Source: Candidatus Stammera capleta | Lineage (GTDB): Bacteria > Pseudomonadota > Gammaproteobacteria > Enterobacterales > Enterobacteriaceae | Assembly (NCBI GenBank): GCA_015134315.1 | Contig: CP043973.1 | Location: 89,611 to 153,610, forward strand | Length of the DNA: 64,000 nt | Direction: 5' to 3' | Part shown: positions 10,433 to 22,816 of the stretch, in pieces | How positions within the stretch are numbered: the first letter of the stretch is position 1 | How the letters are laid out: each line of letters opens with the position of its first letter | Notes under the pieces: generated by a model | The model's database searches: none | What the model saw: only the letters and a program-made list of their open reading frames with translations | What the model was told of the DNA's origin: nothing | Made by a program: the position numbers and the translations under genes

Positions 10433-10567
10433 TTAACATGATAATTTTTTTCTTTTTTTTCATCTTCTATATGATAATATTTTTTTTCCATTTTTATTTG
10501 ATATTCTTTTAAAAAACCCATGTTTTCTTTTTTTTTTAATTTTTGATGGTTGAAATGTTCTTTTCAT
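10433..10567 (-). CDS. rpmH: Ribosomal protein L34
   Basis: 44-residue large-subunit protein starting [18 protein letters not shown], matching E. coli L34 (46 residues) nearly throughout. The second half keeps the SNKNGKKIL and Arg/Lys-rich blocks and includes one Trp encoded by TGA. It is upstream of rnpA on the same strand, as in almost all bacteria. The rnpA-frame open region overlaps most of it in another frame. Its promoter should lie in the 76-bp divergent gap with dnaA. Confidence 0.93.
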
Positions 10568-10643
10568 TATTTTAAAATTATTTTAATATTTATAGTTTTA
10601 ATTATTATATTAATATAATATTATAAATTATTTATTTTAAAAT

Positions 10644-12053
10644 ATGAGATTAATTTTATCAAAAAATTTATGAAAGATGTGTTTATTAAATTTAAAAAAA
10701 TATATTTCAAGTTATAATTTTAGTATCTGAATTTTGCCTTTACAAGTAATTATTAATAATAATATTATAAATATATATTCTCCTAATAAATTTATTATTA
10801 ATTATATTAAAAAAAAATATTTAAAATATATAAATAATTTTTTTTTGCAATATTGAAAAAATAAAAATTTAAAACCTTATTTTAATTTTATAATTGGAAG
10901 TAAAAATAATATTAAATATAATTTATTAAATTATAATAATATATATTATAATAAAAATGTTTTTAATATAAATAGTTTTAATAATTTAAATTTATTAAAA
11001 AATTATAATTTTGATAATTTTATTTTTAATAAATCTAATATTTTAGCTTATAAAGAATGTATTAAAATATGTAATCTTAAAAGTAAATGTAGATTTTTGT
11101 TTATTTATGGTAATTCCGGTTCTGGTAAAACTCATTTATTGAATTCTATAGGTAATAAAATTAATATTTTATATAACTATAAAAAAAAAATACTTTATAC
11201 TAATATGAAATATTTATTAAAAAAAATAAAACATTTTTTAATTAATAATTTAATTAAAAAGTTTATAATTTATATTAAATCTATTTCTATATTTTTAATT
11301 GATGATATTCAATTTTTGTGTAATAAAAATTATATTCAAATTGAATTTTTAAATTTATTAAATATATTATTATATTATAAAAAATATATAGTTTTAACAT
11401 CTAATTGTAATATTTCTAATTTTGAAAATATTAATGATAATTTAATTTTTAAATTAAATTATAGTTTTAAAATTAAAATTTATAATCCTGATATTAATTT
11501 AAAATATAATTTTTTAGTTAAAAAGTGTAAAGATATTAATTTATTTTTAGAAAAAGATATATTATTTTATATTTCTAAAAATTTTAATTTAGATTTTATA
11601 AAATTAGAATATATATTATATTTAATATATATTCAAATTATTAATTTAAATTATATTAAAAATATAAATATTAATTTTATAAAAAATATTTTATATAAAT
11701 TTGTTATTATTAATGATAATTATTTAAATATTAAAATATATGATATACAAAAAATAGTTTGTAATTATTATAATATAACTATAAATGATTTATTATCTAA
11801 ATATCGTTATAAATCTTTTGTTTTACCTAGACAAATAGCTATAGCTTTAAGCAGAAAATTAACTAATTATAGTTTATTAAAATTAGGTTTATGTTTTAAT
11901 AATTTAAGTCATTCTTATATTTTATATTCTTATAATAGAATTAAAAATTTATATTTAAATAATTCTAAAATTAAATTAGAATTTAATAATTTGATAAAAC
12001 TTATTATGAATTATAAAAATGAAATTTATTATAAAAAAAAAAAAGTTTATTAA
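10644..12053 (+). CDS. dnaA: Chromosomal replication initiator DnaA
   Basis: Initiates replication by binding DnaA boxes and opening the origin. With TGA as Trp the frame gives 469 residues (E. coli 467). Domain I is KNLWKMCL...FSIWILPLQ with both Trp from TGA. Walker A is GNSGSGKTH near 156-164, Walker B is FLIDDIQFL near 217. Domain IV keeps LPRQIAIALSRKLT, so the Arg and Gln base contacts (E. coli R399, R407, Q408) survive, but the DHTTV signature is replaced by SHSYI. The last 35 bp overlap dnaN. Confidence 0.95.
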
Positions 12054-13161
12054 ACTTTTATCAAAATTTAATAGTTTTATATCAGTAAATTCTAAAAATC
12101 CTATTTTATCTAATATATTATTATTATTAAATAAAAATTATCTTTATTTAACTATAACTAATTTAGATATAGAAATAGGATATAGTATATTTATACCTAA
12201 TATTAATATTTTTGAAACTGGAGATATTACAGTAAATATAAGAAAATTATATGATATATGTAAAACATTTAATAAAGATAGTAATTTATTATTTAAATCT
12301 TATAATAATAAAATTAAAATTACTTGCTTAAATAGTGTATTATCATTATCAGTTTTACCTTCTAAAGATTTTCCTATATTAAATAAAGATCAATTCAATT
12401 TTAAATATAAGTTTATTATATTTTCTTATTTATTTAAAGATATAGTTAATTCTATTTATTTTTCTATAGGTAATAATGATATACATTGTTATTTAAATGG
12501 GATGTTAATTGAATATATTAAAGATATTTTTTATTTTGTTACTACTGATAGTTATCGTTTATCTGTTTATAAAGTTTATAATAATAGTTCAATAATAAAT
12601 TTTAATAAAAATAATTTTTATTTTATTTTATCTAGAAAATTAGTTATTGAGTTATATAAATTATTAGATTTAATTAATAAAAACGAAAAAATTATTTTAG
12701 AAATTGATAAAAATATTATTAAAATTTGTTTTGAAAATTTTATTATTTATTCTAATTTAATAGATGGTGAATTTCCAAATTATAAACAAATTTTAAATTT
12801 AATTAATTGTAATTATAATTATGTAGATTTAAATATATTTAATTTTAAAAACGCTTTATTAAGATCTTCTATAATTAGTAGTTACTCATTTAATTATGTA
12901 ACATTAACTTTTAAAAAAAATATTTTAAAAATTTATTCTAATAATACTTTTTCAGATGAAATAAAAGATATTATAGATATTAATTATAATGGAAAAAAAT
13001 TTAAAGTTAATTTAAATGTAAAGTTTATATTAGATATTTTAAATGTTATTAAAAATTCTTTAAATATTAGATTTTATTTTAAAAGCAGTAATTCGATAAT
13101 TAAAATTGATGATATTGAAAATAAACATATAATATATATGATAATGCCAATAAAATTATAA
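12019..13161 (+). CDS. dnaN: DNA polymerase III sliding clamp (beta)
   Basis: Ring-shaped processivity factor. It is 380 residues (E. coli 366), starting MKFIIKKKKFIKLLSKF, which matches the family start MKF and fixes the start inside dnaA. Recognisable blocks are NPILSNILLLL, ETGDITVNIRKLYDI, SRKLVIEL, DGEFPNYKQIL and the C-terminal YMIMPIKL (family VMPMRL), the lid of the peptide-binding pocket. No recF is present between it and gyrB. Confidence 0.95.
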   Translation: MKFIIKKKKFIKLLSKFNSFISVNSKNPILSNILLLLNKNYLYLTITNLDIEIGYSIFIPNINIFETGDITVNIRKLYDICKTFNKDSNLLFKSYNNKIKITCLNSVLSLSVLPSKDFPILNKDQFNFKYKFIIFSYLFKDIVNSIYFSIGNNDIHCYLNGMLIEYIKDIFYFVTTDSYRLSVYKVYNNSSIINFNKNNFYFILSRKLVIELYKLLDLINKNEKIILEIDKNIIKICFENFIIYSNLIDGEFPNYKQILNLINCNYNYVDLNIFNFKNALLRSSIISSYSFNYVTLTFKKNILKIYSNNTFSDEIKDIIDINYNGKKFKVNLNVKFILDILNVIKNSLNIRFYFKSSNSIIKIDDIENKHIIYMIMPIKL

Positions 13162-13192
13162 TTAAGTATATAAATTTTTTATAGAGATAAAT

Positions 13193-15595
13193 ATGTTATT
13201 TAATAATTCTTATAATTCTTCTAGTATTAAAGTCTTAAAAGGTTTAGATGCTGTTAGAAAACGTCCAGGTATGTATATAGGTGATACAGATGATGGTACT
13301 GGTTTACATCATATGGTATTTGAAATTATAGATAATTCTATAGATGAATCATTATCTGGTTTTTGTAAAAATATTTTTGTAAAAATATATAAAGATAATT
13401 CTGTTTCTATTTTAGATGATGGTAGAGGAATACCTGTAGATATTCATAAAGATGAAAAAATTTCAGCCGCTGAACTAATTATGACAGTCTTACATGCTGG
13501 TGGAAAATTTGATAATAATTCTTATAAAATTTCTGGAGGATTACATGGTGTAGGCGTATCTGTAGTAAATGCCCTTTCTGAAAAATTAATATTAAAAGTT
13601 TATAGAAATAATAAAATTTTTTACCAGGAGTATAATTTTGGAGTACCTTTATCTAAATTATCTATAATAGATGATACTAATTATAATGGTACTTATATAA
13701 GATTTTGACCTGATAAAAATATTTTTAAAAATTGTATACAATTTAAATATTCTATTTTATTTAAAAGATTAAACGAACTTTCTTTTTTAAATAATGGTTT
13801 AAAAATAAATTTAATAGATAAGAGATCAAATAAATCGTTTATATTTAATAACAAAGGTGGGTTAAAATCATTTTTAAATCATTTAATTGATAAAAGGATT
13901 TCTATTAATAATAAGAAATTCTATTTTAGTTATAATAAAGATAATATATTTTTAGAAGTAGTTAGTAGTTGGTTAGATAATTCTAATTGTTCAATATTAT
14001 GTTTTACTAATAATATACCTCAAGTGGATGGTGGAACTCATTTAATAGGTTTTAAATCTGCTTTAACTCGTACGATTAATTTTTATATAAATAATGAATT
14101 TTTAAAAAAAAAAAATAAATTTAATGTAATAGGTAAAGATGTACAGGAAGGTTTATATGCTATAATTTCAATTAAATTTTTTGATCCTAAGTTTTCTTCG
14201 CAAACTAAAGATAAATTAATTTCTTCTGAAATTAAAAATTTTGTAGAATCTGCGGTTATAAAATATTTATATGATTTTTTGTTAGAAAATCCTTATGATG
14301 CTAAATTAATTATTAATAAAATAATTAATTCTTATAAAGTTAGAGAATCTATAAGAAAATTTAGAGAAATATCTAAAAAAAAATCTAATTTAGATTTATT
14401 AAATATATCTAATAAATTAGCTGATTGTCAGGAAAAAAATCCCTTATATTCGGAAATTTTTTTAGTTGAAGGTGATTCGGCTGGTGGTTCTGCTAAACAA
14501 GGTAGAAATAGATTAAATCAAGCTATATTACCATTAAAGGGAAAAATATTAAATGTTGAAAAAACAAGTTTAGATAAAATATTATCTTCAAATGAAATTA
14601 ATATTTTAATTTCTGTTTTAGGATGTGGTATAGATAATAATGATTTTGATATAAATAAATTAAGATATAATAAAATTATTATAATGACAGATGCTGATGT
14701 AGATGGAGCTCATATACGTACGTTATTATTAACATTTTTTTATAGATACATGAAACAGTTAATTATTAACGGTAATTTATATATAGCTAGACCCCCTTTA
14801 TATAGAATACAGAATAAAAAAAATATATTTTATTTAAATAATGAAAATGAATTATTAAAGTATAAAATTTTATTTAGTTTTAACAAAATAAATATTTATA
14901 AAAATAAATATATTTTAATGAAATCTAAAATTTTAATTAAATTAATTTTAAGTTATATAAAAATTTTTAAACATTTAAATGATTATAAATATAAATTTAA
15001 AAATTTTTTATTAAATAAATTAATGTTTTTTAGATATATTAATATTAATAATATTGATGAATGTAATGTTTGATTAAATGATTTTTTATTTTATATTAAT
15101 AAAAATGATTTAAATATAAATATTAAATGTAATCTTATAATAAAAAATAATATTTTTTATAAGTTTAAATTTAAAATTTATGATAATTTTATTAAGGAAA
15201 ATGTTGTTTTAAAAAATATATTTTTTATTAAAGATTATAATAAATTTATAAATTTAGGTAAAGAATTTTATTTTTTAAAAGATATTGGTAAAATATATAT
15301 TTTGTTTAAAAACAAAAAATATTATTTTTATGAATTATTAGATTTAATTAATTATGTTTTAAAAGTTAATAGTAAAAATGTATATATACAAAGATATAAA
15401 GGATTGGGAGAAATGAACCCTAAGCAATTATGAAATACTACTATGAATCCAAAAAATAGATATTTGTTAAAAATAAATTTATATAATACAGAAAGTTCAA
15501 ATAATTTATTTAAAATTTTAATGGGTGATAATGTAAAATTAAGAAAATCTTTTATAGAAAAATATTCTAATAAATTTAATAATAAAAATATTTAA
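13193..15595 (+). CDS. gyrB: DNA gyrase subunit B
   Basis: ATPase subunit of gyrase, which introduces negative supercoils. Continuous 800-residue frame (E. coli 804) when TGA is Trp. N-terminal GHKL ATPase: [18 protein letters not shown] near 25, [32 protein letters not shown]. The toprim domain has [15 protein letters not shown] near 424 and [14 protein letters not shown] near 500. The C-terminal [14 protein letters not shown] block (Trp from TGA) is intact. It follows dnaN by 31 bp. Confidence 0.97.
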
Positions 15596-15601
15596 TTTAA
15601 T

Positions 15602-15674
15602 CTCCTCCGACTGGATTCGAACCAGTGACATACGGATTAACAGTCCGTTGTTCTACCAACTGAACTACAGAGGA
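15602..15674 (-). tRNA. tRNA-Asn (GTT)
   Basis: Full cloverleaf on the minus strand. The acceptor TCCTCTG pairs with the 3' CGGAGGA, the anticodon loop is CTGTTAA giving GTT, and the T arm is GGTTCGAAT. Nearly identical to E. coli tRNA-Asn. Discriminator G; CCA is not encoded. It is read opposite to gyrB and the tRNA-Ser beside it. Confidence 0.95.
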
Positions 15675-15763
15675 ATATATATTAAATTATTATATATTTA
15701 ATATTTTGTTTTGTCAAAAATTTTAATTAATATTATAAAATTTTATAGTATAATATATTTTAT

Positions 15764-15850
15764 AGTGGGATGTCTGAGTGGTTTAAAGAGCATGTTTGGA
15801 ATGCATGTATACTATTTAAAGTATCAAGGGTTCGAATCCCTTTCCCACTA
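15764..15850 (+). tRNA. tRNA-Ser (GGA)
   Basis: Class II tRNA with a long variable arm. Acceptor AGTGGGA pairs with TCCCACT, the anticodon stem CATGT pairs with GCATG around the loop TTGGAAT (anticodon GGA), and GGGTTCGAATCCC forms the T arm. Resembles E. coli tRNA-Ser(GGA). CCA not encoded. Confidence 0.94.
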
Positions 15851-15896
15851 TTTAATTTACAGATTTAATTTTAGTTTTTATTTAAAGGATATTTAT

Positions 15897-16154
15897 ATGG
15901 TAATTATAAGATTATCTCGTTATGGTAGAAAAAAAAAACCTTTTTATCATATTACTGTTTCAGATAGTAGAAAATTTAGAAATTCTAAATTTATAGAAAA
16001 AATAGGATTTTATAATCCTTTTTTATCATTATGTATAAAAAATAGTATTTATATTAATTTAGAAAAGTTTAATTCGTGAATTAGTAATGGTGCTAAAATT
16101 TCTAATAGAGTTAAATATTTATTTAAAAAATATAAAAATTTATTAAGATTTTAA
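15897..16154 (+). CDS. rpsP: Ribosomal protein S16
   Basis: 85-residue small-subunit protein (E. coli 82). Start [19 protein letters not shown] matches the family MVTIRLARHGAKKRPFYQV; then [15 protein letters not shown] and, after a Trp encoded by [18 protein letters not shown]. An AAAGGA sequence about 7 bp upstream of the ATG is one of the few good ribosome-binding sites here. First gene of rpsP-trmD-rplS; rimM, normally second, has been lost. Confidence 0.95.
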
Positions 16155-16183
16155 TATTATTTTGTTAAATTTATATTTTATAT

Positions 16184-16861
16184 ATGTATATAAATATAAT
16201 TACTTTAAATCCTAATTTTTATAAATCTGTTTTAAAAAACGGTTTAATAAAAAAAGCTATTAATAATTATTTAATATATTTTAATTTTTTTAATCCTAGA
16301 CTATTTTTAGATAAAAAAGATAGAAACATAAATGATAAAATTTATGGAGGTGGAACAGGAATGTTAATAAAACCTAAACCTTTATATTTATCTATCATTA
16401 AAGCAAAAAAAGTATCTAATAATTATTGTGTTGTTTATTTATCCCCTCAAGGTTGTATAATTAATGATAATATTTTGATTAAATTATTAAGTTATAAATC
16501 TATTATTTTTATATGCGGTCGTTATAATGGTATAGATGAAAGAATTATAAAAAAATATGTAGATCTTGAGTTATCTATTGGAGATTATATAATAAGTTGT
16601 GGAGAAATTTCATCTTTAGTAATTATTGATATGTTAGTAAGAAATTTACCAGGAATTATAAATAATTTTTCTTATATTTATGATTCATTTATATTTAATA
16701 ATGGATTACTAGGTTGCTCAAATTACACTAGACCTAGAGTTTTTAATGGAATGAAAGTACCTAATGTATTATTATCAGGTAATCATAAAAAAATTAAAGA
16801 ATGAAAAATCAAGAATTCTTTTAAAAATACTATAAAAAAAAAGTCTTATTTATTAAAATAA
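16184..16861 (+). CDS. trmD: tRNA (guanine37-N1)-methyltransferase
   Basis: Methylates G37 of tRNAs reading CNN and some other codons to prevent frameshifts. 225 residues (E. coli 255). Blocks: YGGGTGMLIKPKPL near 55, YLSPQG near 85, FICGRYNGIDERI near 110 (the trefoil-knot SAM site), LSIGDYIISCGE near 130 and the GLLGCSNYTRP block near 180. One TGA-encoded Trp (KEWK) near the end. Starts 29 bp after rpsP, so rimM was excised cleanly. Confidence 0.95.
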
Positions 16862-16869
16862 ATATTTAT

Positions 16870-17211
16870 ATGAAAAATAAAATAATTAGATATATAGAAA
16901 AAAAACAAATGTTTAAAAAATTTCCTTTTTTTAGATCAGGTTATTTGTTAGAAGTCAAAATTTGAGTTATTGAAAATGAAAAAAGAAGAATTCAATCATT
17001 TGAAGGTTTAGTAATATCTAAAAGAAATAATGGTTTAAATACTTCTTTTGTATTAAGAAAAATATCTCATGGAACAGGAATAGAAAGAATTTTTCAATTA
17101 TATTCACCTATTATAAATGATATAATAGTAAAAAAAATTAAAAAATTTAAAAAATCAAAATTATATTATTTACGTTTTAATAACAAAAAGTTTTTACGTA
17201 GTGTTAATTAA
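16870..17211 (+). CDS. rplS: Ribosomal protein L19
   Basis: 113-residue large-subunit protein (E. coli 115). Motifs: FRSGYLLEVKIWVIE (Trp from TGA), RRIQSFEGLVISKRN, TLRK-like FVLRKISHGTGIERIF, YSPIINDI, then KLYYLR near the end. The TGA made it invisible to a standard-code scan over its whole length. Starts 8 bp after trmD and abuts truA. Confidence 0.94.
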
Positions 17212-17979
17212 ATGTTATATAATAAAAAATTATATAGATTATTAGTTTGTGTAGAATATAATGGTAATAATTATCATGGTTTTCAAAAACAATTTAATTG
17301 TTATAAACATATAAAAACTATACAAGGAATTATTGAAAAAGTATTAACTAAAATTTCTGGTAGTAAAGTAAAAATATTTTATTCTAGTAGAACAGATAAG
17401 GGTGTTCATAGTATAGGACAAATATTTCATTTTAATACAAATATATATAAACGAGAAGAAGAATGATTAAATATTTCAAATTATAATTTACCTAATGATA
17501 TTGTTTTTAGATGAATAAGATATATATCATGAAATTTTCATGCTAGATATAATATTATAGCTAGAAGATATATTTATATAATATTAAATTCTTATTTTTA
17601 TTCAAGTTTTTTGTATAATTTAGTTTTAACTTTTAAAAAAAAGTTAAATGTAAATTTAATGTTAAAAGCTTCTAAAATATTATTAGGAATTAATGATTTT
17701 AGTTCTTTTAGATCTTCAGGTTGTCAGTCTAATAATGTTATAAAATATATTTTTTATTTTAATATATTTAAAAAAGGTTCATTTATTATATTTGATATTA
17801 AAGCAAATTCTTTTTTATATCATATGGTTAGAAATATTATTAGTTGTCTTTTATTAGTAGGTATTAAAAAATATTCAATAAATTGATTTAATGAATTTTT
17901 TATTTCTAGAAATAGAAATTATTGTAAATTTAATTTAATTAAACCTAATGGTTTATATTTGTATAAAGTTTATTATTAA
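17212..17979 (+). CDS. truA: tRNA pseudouridine(38-40) synthase TruA
   Basis: Makes pseudouridine at tRNA positions 38-40. 255 residues (E. coli 270) with TGA as Trp. N-terminal VEYNGNNYHGFQ, catalytic SSRTDKGVHSIGQIFHF near 62 with the nucleophilic Asp, then ARYNIIARRYIYII, FSSFRSSGCQS and FLYHMVRNIISCLLLVG (family FLHHMVRNIVG). The ATG directly follows the rplS stop codon. Confidence 0.94.
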
Positions 17980-18007
17980 TTATTTTTAAATTTATTTAAA
18001 TATTATT

Positions 18008-18307
18008 ATGAATTTATTATATTTTGTTTTTTTATTTTTATTATTTGATAAATTTTTTTTTTATAGAAATGTATTATTATTAGTATTAACTTATTGATTT
18101 TTAAATAGATTTTACTATATTTTTTTTTTGTTCTTTTATAGAAATATTAATAATTTAAATAAAAATATTATTTTTTATGATATTACATTATATTTAATTA
18201 TATATTGAATTTTTTATATATTTTATGATTTATTTTGTTATATATTAAAAATAATTTTATTTATTATTATAATTATTTATTTTATAAAAATTTTATCAGA
18301 AATTTAA
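18008..18307 (+). CDS. Small multi-pass membrane protein, possibly MreD remnant
   Basis: 99 residues, not securely recognised. It is almost entirely hydrophobic (Phe, Ile, Leu, Tyr), lacks glycine, and appears to have three or four membrane segments. Two Trp codons are TGA. The stretch YRNVLLLVLTYWFLN at about 24-38 resembles the second transmembrane segment of MreD (FRPNWVLLILLYWIL in E. coli), and MreD is a short, poorly conserved membrane protein of the rod-shape machinery. Here it would be shortened (E. coli 162). It follows truA by 28 bp on the same strand. Could equally be another small membrane protein. Confidence 0.5.
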
Positions 18308-18314
18308 AAAAAAA

Positions 18315-18388
18315 TTGCGGAGGTTGGATTTGAACCAACGACCTTCGGGTTATGAGCCCGATGAGCTACCATACTGCTCTACTCCGCG
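18315..18388 (-). tRNA. Initiator tRNA-fMet (CAT)
   Basis: Minus-strand cloverleaf nearly identical to E. coli initiator tRNA. Acceptor starts CGCGGAG and ends CTCCGCA with the C1:A72 mismatch typical of initiators. The anticodon stem ends in three G-C pairs (GGG-CTCATAA-CCC). CCA not encoded. Confidence 0.95.
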
Positions 18389-18512
18389 ATAAATATATTA
18401 TAATATATTTATATAAAAGTCAAATTATTTTATTAATTTATGTTATTTTAAATATAATTAATAAATACATATATTATAATATTTATATTAAATATTTATG
18501 GAGTTTATACTG

Positions 18513-19832
<1,320 letters not shown>

Positions 19833-19835
19833 TTT

Positions 19836-19903
19836 AAATTATAATTATTTCCTTTTTTAATATTAATTTTTTAATTATAAAAAAGGAAATATAATTATAA
19901 TTT
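19836..19903. terminator. Bidirectional terminator hairpin between eno and tyrS
   Basis: A long inverted repeat sits between convergent eno and tyrS. The left arm AATTATTTCCTTTTTTAA and right arm AAAAAAGGAAATATAATT pair over some 20 bp with a two-base bulge. Short T tracts flank it. It also abuts the last codon of tyrS. Position and symmetry fit a shared terminator. Confidence 0.75.
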
Positions 19904-21147
19904 TAAATTCAATAAATTAAATAAAAGTTTTTTTTTCCTTTTGAAATTATAGTATATTTATTAAATAATTTATTATTTTTAGTTATTAAAAAATTTGTAT
20001 CAATAATTAATTTTTTATTTATATTTATTGATTTATTAAGTATTAAATTATGAGCATGTGATTTTGAATAAGAAATTTTTAATTTTATTAAAATTTTTTT
20101 AATTTCTTTATAATTCTTTTTTAGTTTTATTTTAGGTATATTAATTTTATATAATTTATCTAAAATTTTTAATGTAATTTTATTAAATTTTCTAAAATAA
20201 TATTTAGAAGCAAAAATAGATTTTTTTGTTTCTTGTTTTCCATGAACTATTTGTGTTATATGTTTAGCTAATATTTTTTTATTATCATTAATATTATTTA
20301 TTTTAAACATTTTTTTTATTTTATTTATATTGAAAAATGTTAATTGTTTAAAATATTTATATAAATTATCATCTTTAATATTTAATCAAAATTGATAAAA
20401 TTCAAATGGTGTAGTTTTATTTTTGTCTAATCATATATTATTTTTTTTAGATTTTCCAAATTTTTTTCCTTTTTTATTTGTTAGTAATGGTAATGTTATG
20501 CCATATGATTTTTTATTATATTTTTTTTTTATTAAATGTATTCCAGATGTTATATTTCCTCATTGATCAGAACCTCCTATCTGTAAATTTATATTATATT
20601 TTTTAAATAATAAATAAAAATCATAACTTTGTAATAAGTTATATGTTATTTCTTTAAAATTTATACCATATTTTGTATTTCTTTTCTTTATAGAATTTTT
20701 ATTTAATAAATATTGTATTTTAAAATATTTACCTATATTTTTTAAGAAATTAATCAATTTAGTTTTTTTAAATCATTTTTTGTTTGATAATATTTTAATT
20801 TTTTTTTTTTTATTTTTTAATATATTATTAATTTGTATTTTTATCTTTTTTTTAAAATTATTAATTTTATTATAATTAATTTGTTTTCTATGATTTTTTT
20901 TAAAACTTGGATCTCCTATATATGCAGTAGTTTCACCTAATACAATAGTTATATTATATTTATATTTTTTAAATCTTTTTAATGTTATTAATAACAGTAA
21001 ATGTCCTATATGTAGGCTATCATTAGTGGGATCAAAACCGCAATATATCTTAATATTTTTATTATTTATATAATTTAATAAATTTTTACTTGATATTTGT
21101 TCTATTAATTTTCTTTTATATAAATCCTTAATTATATTATTTTTCAT
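19903..21147 (-). CDS. tyrS: Tyrosyl-tRNA synthetase
   Basis: Charges tRNA-Tyr. 414 residues (E. coli 424) with TGA as Trp. HIGH motif LHIGHL at 45-50, QIGGSDQW near 195 (Trp from TGA), KMSKS equivalent KFGKSK, C-terminal S4-like domain. Under the standard code the frame seems to stop at 19909, but reading that TGA as Trp gives an ending NFYLIYWI then TAA, which mirrors the conserved E. coli ending NYCLICWK. This is good independent evidence for recoding. Confidence 0.95.
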
Positions 21148-21232
21148 ATTATTTATTATTATTAAAAATTAAATTGATTTAGATATTATTATATAATAAT
21201 ATATATTTATTAATATTTTATTTTAATTTAAA

Positions 21233-21304
21233 GCGTTCTTAACTCAGAGGTAGAGTGCCATTTTGACGTGATGGAAGACAGTGGTTCGATTCCACTAGAA
21301 CGCA
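21233..21304 (+). tRNA. tRNA-Val (GAC)
   Basis: Acceptor GCGTTCT pairs with AGAACGC, discriminator A. The anticodon stem CCATT/GATGG encloses TTGACGT (anticodon GAC), and the T arm is GTGGTTCGATTCCAC. Similar to E. coli valV/valW. The D arm is slightly short. CCA not encoded. Confidence 0.94.
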
Positions 21305-21356
21305 TTGATTTATAATTAATTTTATTAATTTTTATTTATAAATAAGTTGATTAAAT

Positions 21357-22775
21357 ATGAAAAAAACTAAAATAGTTTGTACGATAGGTCCTTCAAGTTG
21401 TGATATAAATATAATAGTAGAATTATTAAAGAATGGAATGGATGTTGCTAGATTGAATTTTTCTCATGGAGATTATAATAATTATAATAATTATATTATA
21501 AATTTAAGAGAAGCAAGTAAAGTTATAAATAAAAGAATTGCTATAATTTTAGATACTAAAGGGCCTGAAATACGAACTTCTAAATTATATAATTCTAAAG
21601 AAGTATTTTTAAAGGAAGGCGATATATTTAAATTTATTTGTAATACTAAAAAATTTATTGGAAATAACAGGGAAGTATCTATATCTTATGATAACTTTTT
21701 TAATGATATTAATATAGGTAATTTAATATTAATAGATGATGGTTTAATATCTATGAAAGTTATAAATAAAAAAAATAATAAAGTTATTTGTAAAATACTT
21801 AATAGTGGTTTTTTAGGTGAAAATAAAAGTATTAATTTACCAGAAGTTAATATAAATTTGCCATATTTATCTAATAAAGATAAAGATGATTTGATATTTG
21901 GATGTAAAAATAATGTTGATTTTATTGCAGCTTCTTTTATAAGAAATAGTGAAGATGTAATGCAAATAAGAAATTTTTTAGATAAAAATAATGGTAATAA
22001 TATACAAATAATATCTAAAATTGAAAATAATGAGGGATTAATAAATTTTGATAAAATTTTAAATGTATCTGATGGTATTATGGTGGCTAGAGGTGATTTA
22101 GGAGTAGAAATACCTGTTGAGGATGTTATTTTTGCTCAAAAAAAAATGATTAAAAAATGTAATGTATCTAGAAAAATTGTTATTACAGCTACTCAAATGT
22201 TAGAATCTATGATTAATAACCCTAGACCTACTAGAGCTGAAGCTGGTGATATTGCTAATGCTATTTTAGATGGAACTGATGCTGTAATGCTTTCTGGAGA
22301 AAGCGCTAAAGGTAAATATCCTATAGAATGTGTTAAAATAATGTCAATGATTTGTAGAAGAGCTGATAATTCTTTAAATAATAATAATATAATTTATAAT
22401 AATGATAAATATATACCAATTAGTGAAGCAGTTTGTAAAAGTTCTGTAGATATATCAAAAAAGTTAGAATGTAAATTAATTTTAGTTTATACTAAAAAAG
22501 GTAAATCTCCTAGATTTATTAGAAAATATTTTCCTAAATCATTAATCTTAGCTTTAACAGATAGTGAAATTATATGTAGACAATTAATTTTAATCAAAGG
22601 AGTAGTTTCTTATTTAGTTAAAAATATTAATTCTATAGATGATTTTTATATTATAGGAAAAAAGTTATTAATATCTAATAGTTATGCAAAAGTAGGAGAT
22701 ATTATAATAATGGTATCAGGATCTTTAGTTAATAATGGCGGTGTAAGTAATACTGTATCTGTACGTGTTTTATAA
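21357..22775 (+). CDS. pykF: Pyruvate kinase (type I, PykF-like)
   Basis: Phosphoenolpyruvate to pyruvate with ATP formation. 472 residues (E. coli PykF 470). N-terminus [13 protein letters not shown] and RLNFSHGDY match Pyk[11 protein letters not shown] near 66; SKIENNEG near 222; [12 protein letters not shown] near 245; TATQMLESM near 285; [23 protein letters not shown] near 315. No TGA codon interrupts it, as in other PykF proteins with few Trp. It supplies pyruvate for ldhA and, through PEP, competes with the PTS. Confidence 0.97.
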   Translation: MKKTKIVCTIGPSSCDINIIVELLKNGMDVARLNFSHGDYNNYNNYIINLREASKVINKRIAIILDTKGPEIRTSKLYNSKEVFLKEGDIFKFICNTKKFIGNNREVSISYDNFFNDINIGNLILIDDGLISMKVINKKNNKVICKILNSGFLGENKSINLPEVNINLPYLSNKDKDDLIFGCKNNVDFIAASFIRNSEDVMQIRNFLDKNNGNNIQIISKIENNEGLINFDKILNVSDGIMVARGDLGVEIPVEDVIFAQKKMIKKCNVSRKIVITATQMLESMINNPRPTRAEAGDIANAILDGTDAVMLSGESAKGKYPIECVKIMSMICRRADNSLNNNNIIYNNDKYIPISEAVCKSSVDISKKLECKLILVYTKKGKSPRFIRKYFPKSLILALTDSEIICRQLILIKGVVSYLVKNINSIDDFYIIGKKLLISNSYAKVGDIIIMVSGSLVNNGGVSNTVSVRVL

Positions 22776-22816
22776 TAACATTTAAATTTATTTTATGTTA
22801 ATAAATAAATATCAGT

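Noticed and set aside
10433-10567. Suspected frameshift in the poly-A tract of rpmH
   Set aside because: Recounting gives ten A bases and an intact 44-codon L34 frame; the odd frame belongs to rnpA.
10568-10643. Replication origin beside dnaA
   Set aside because: No DnaA-box cluster is seen in this 76-bp gap and the strand composition does not switch there.
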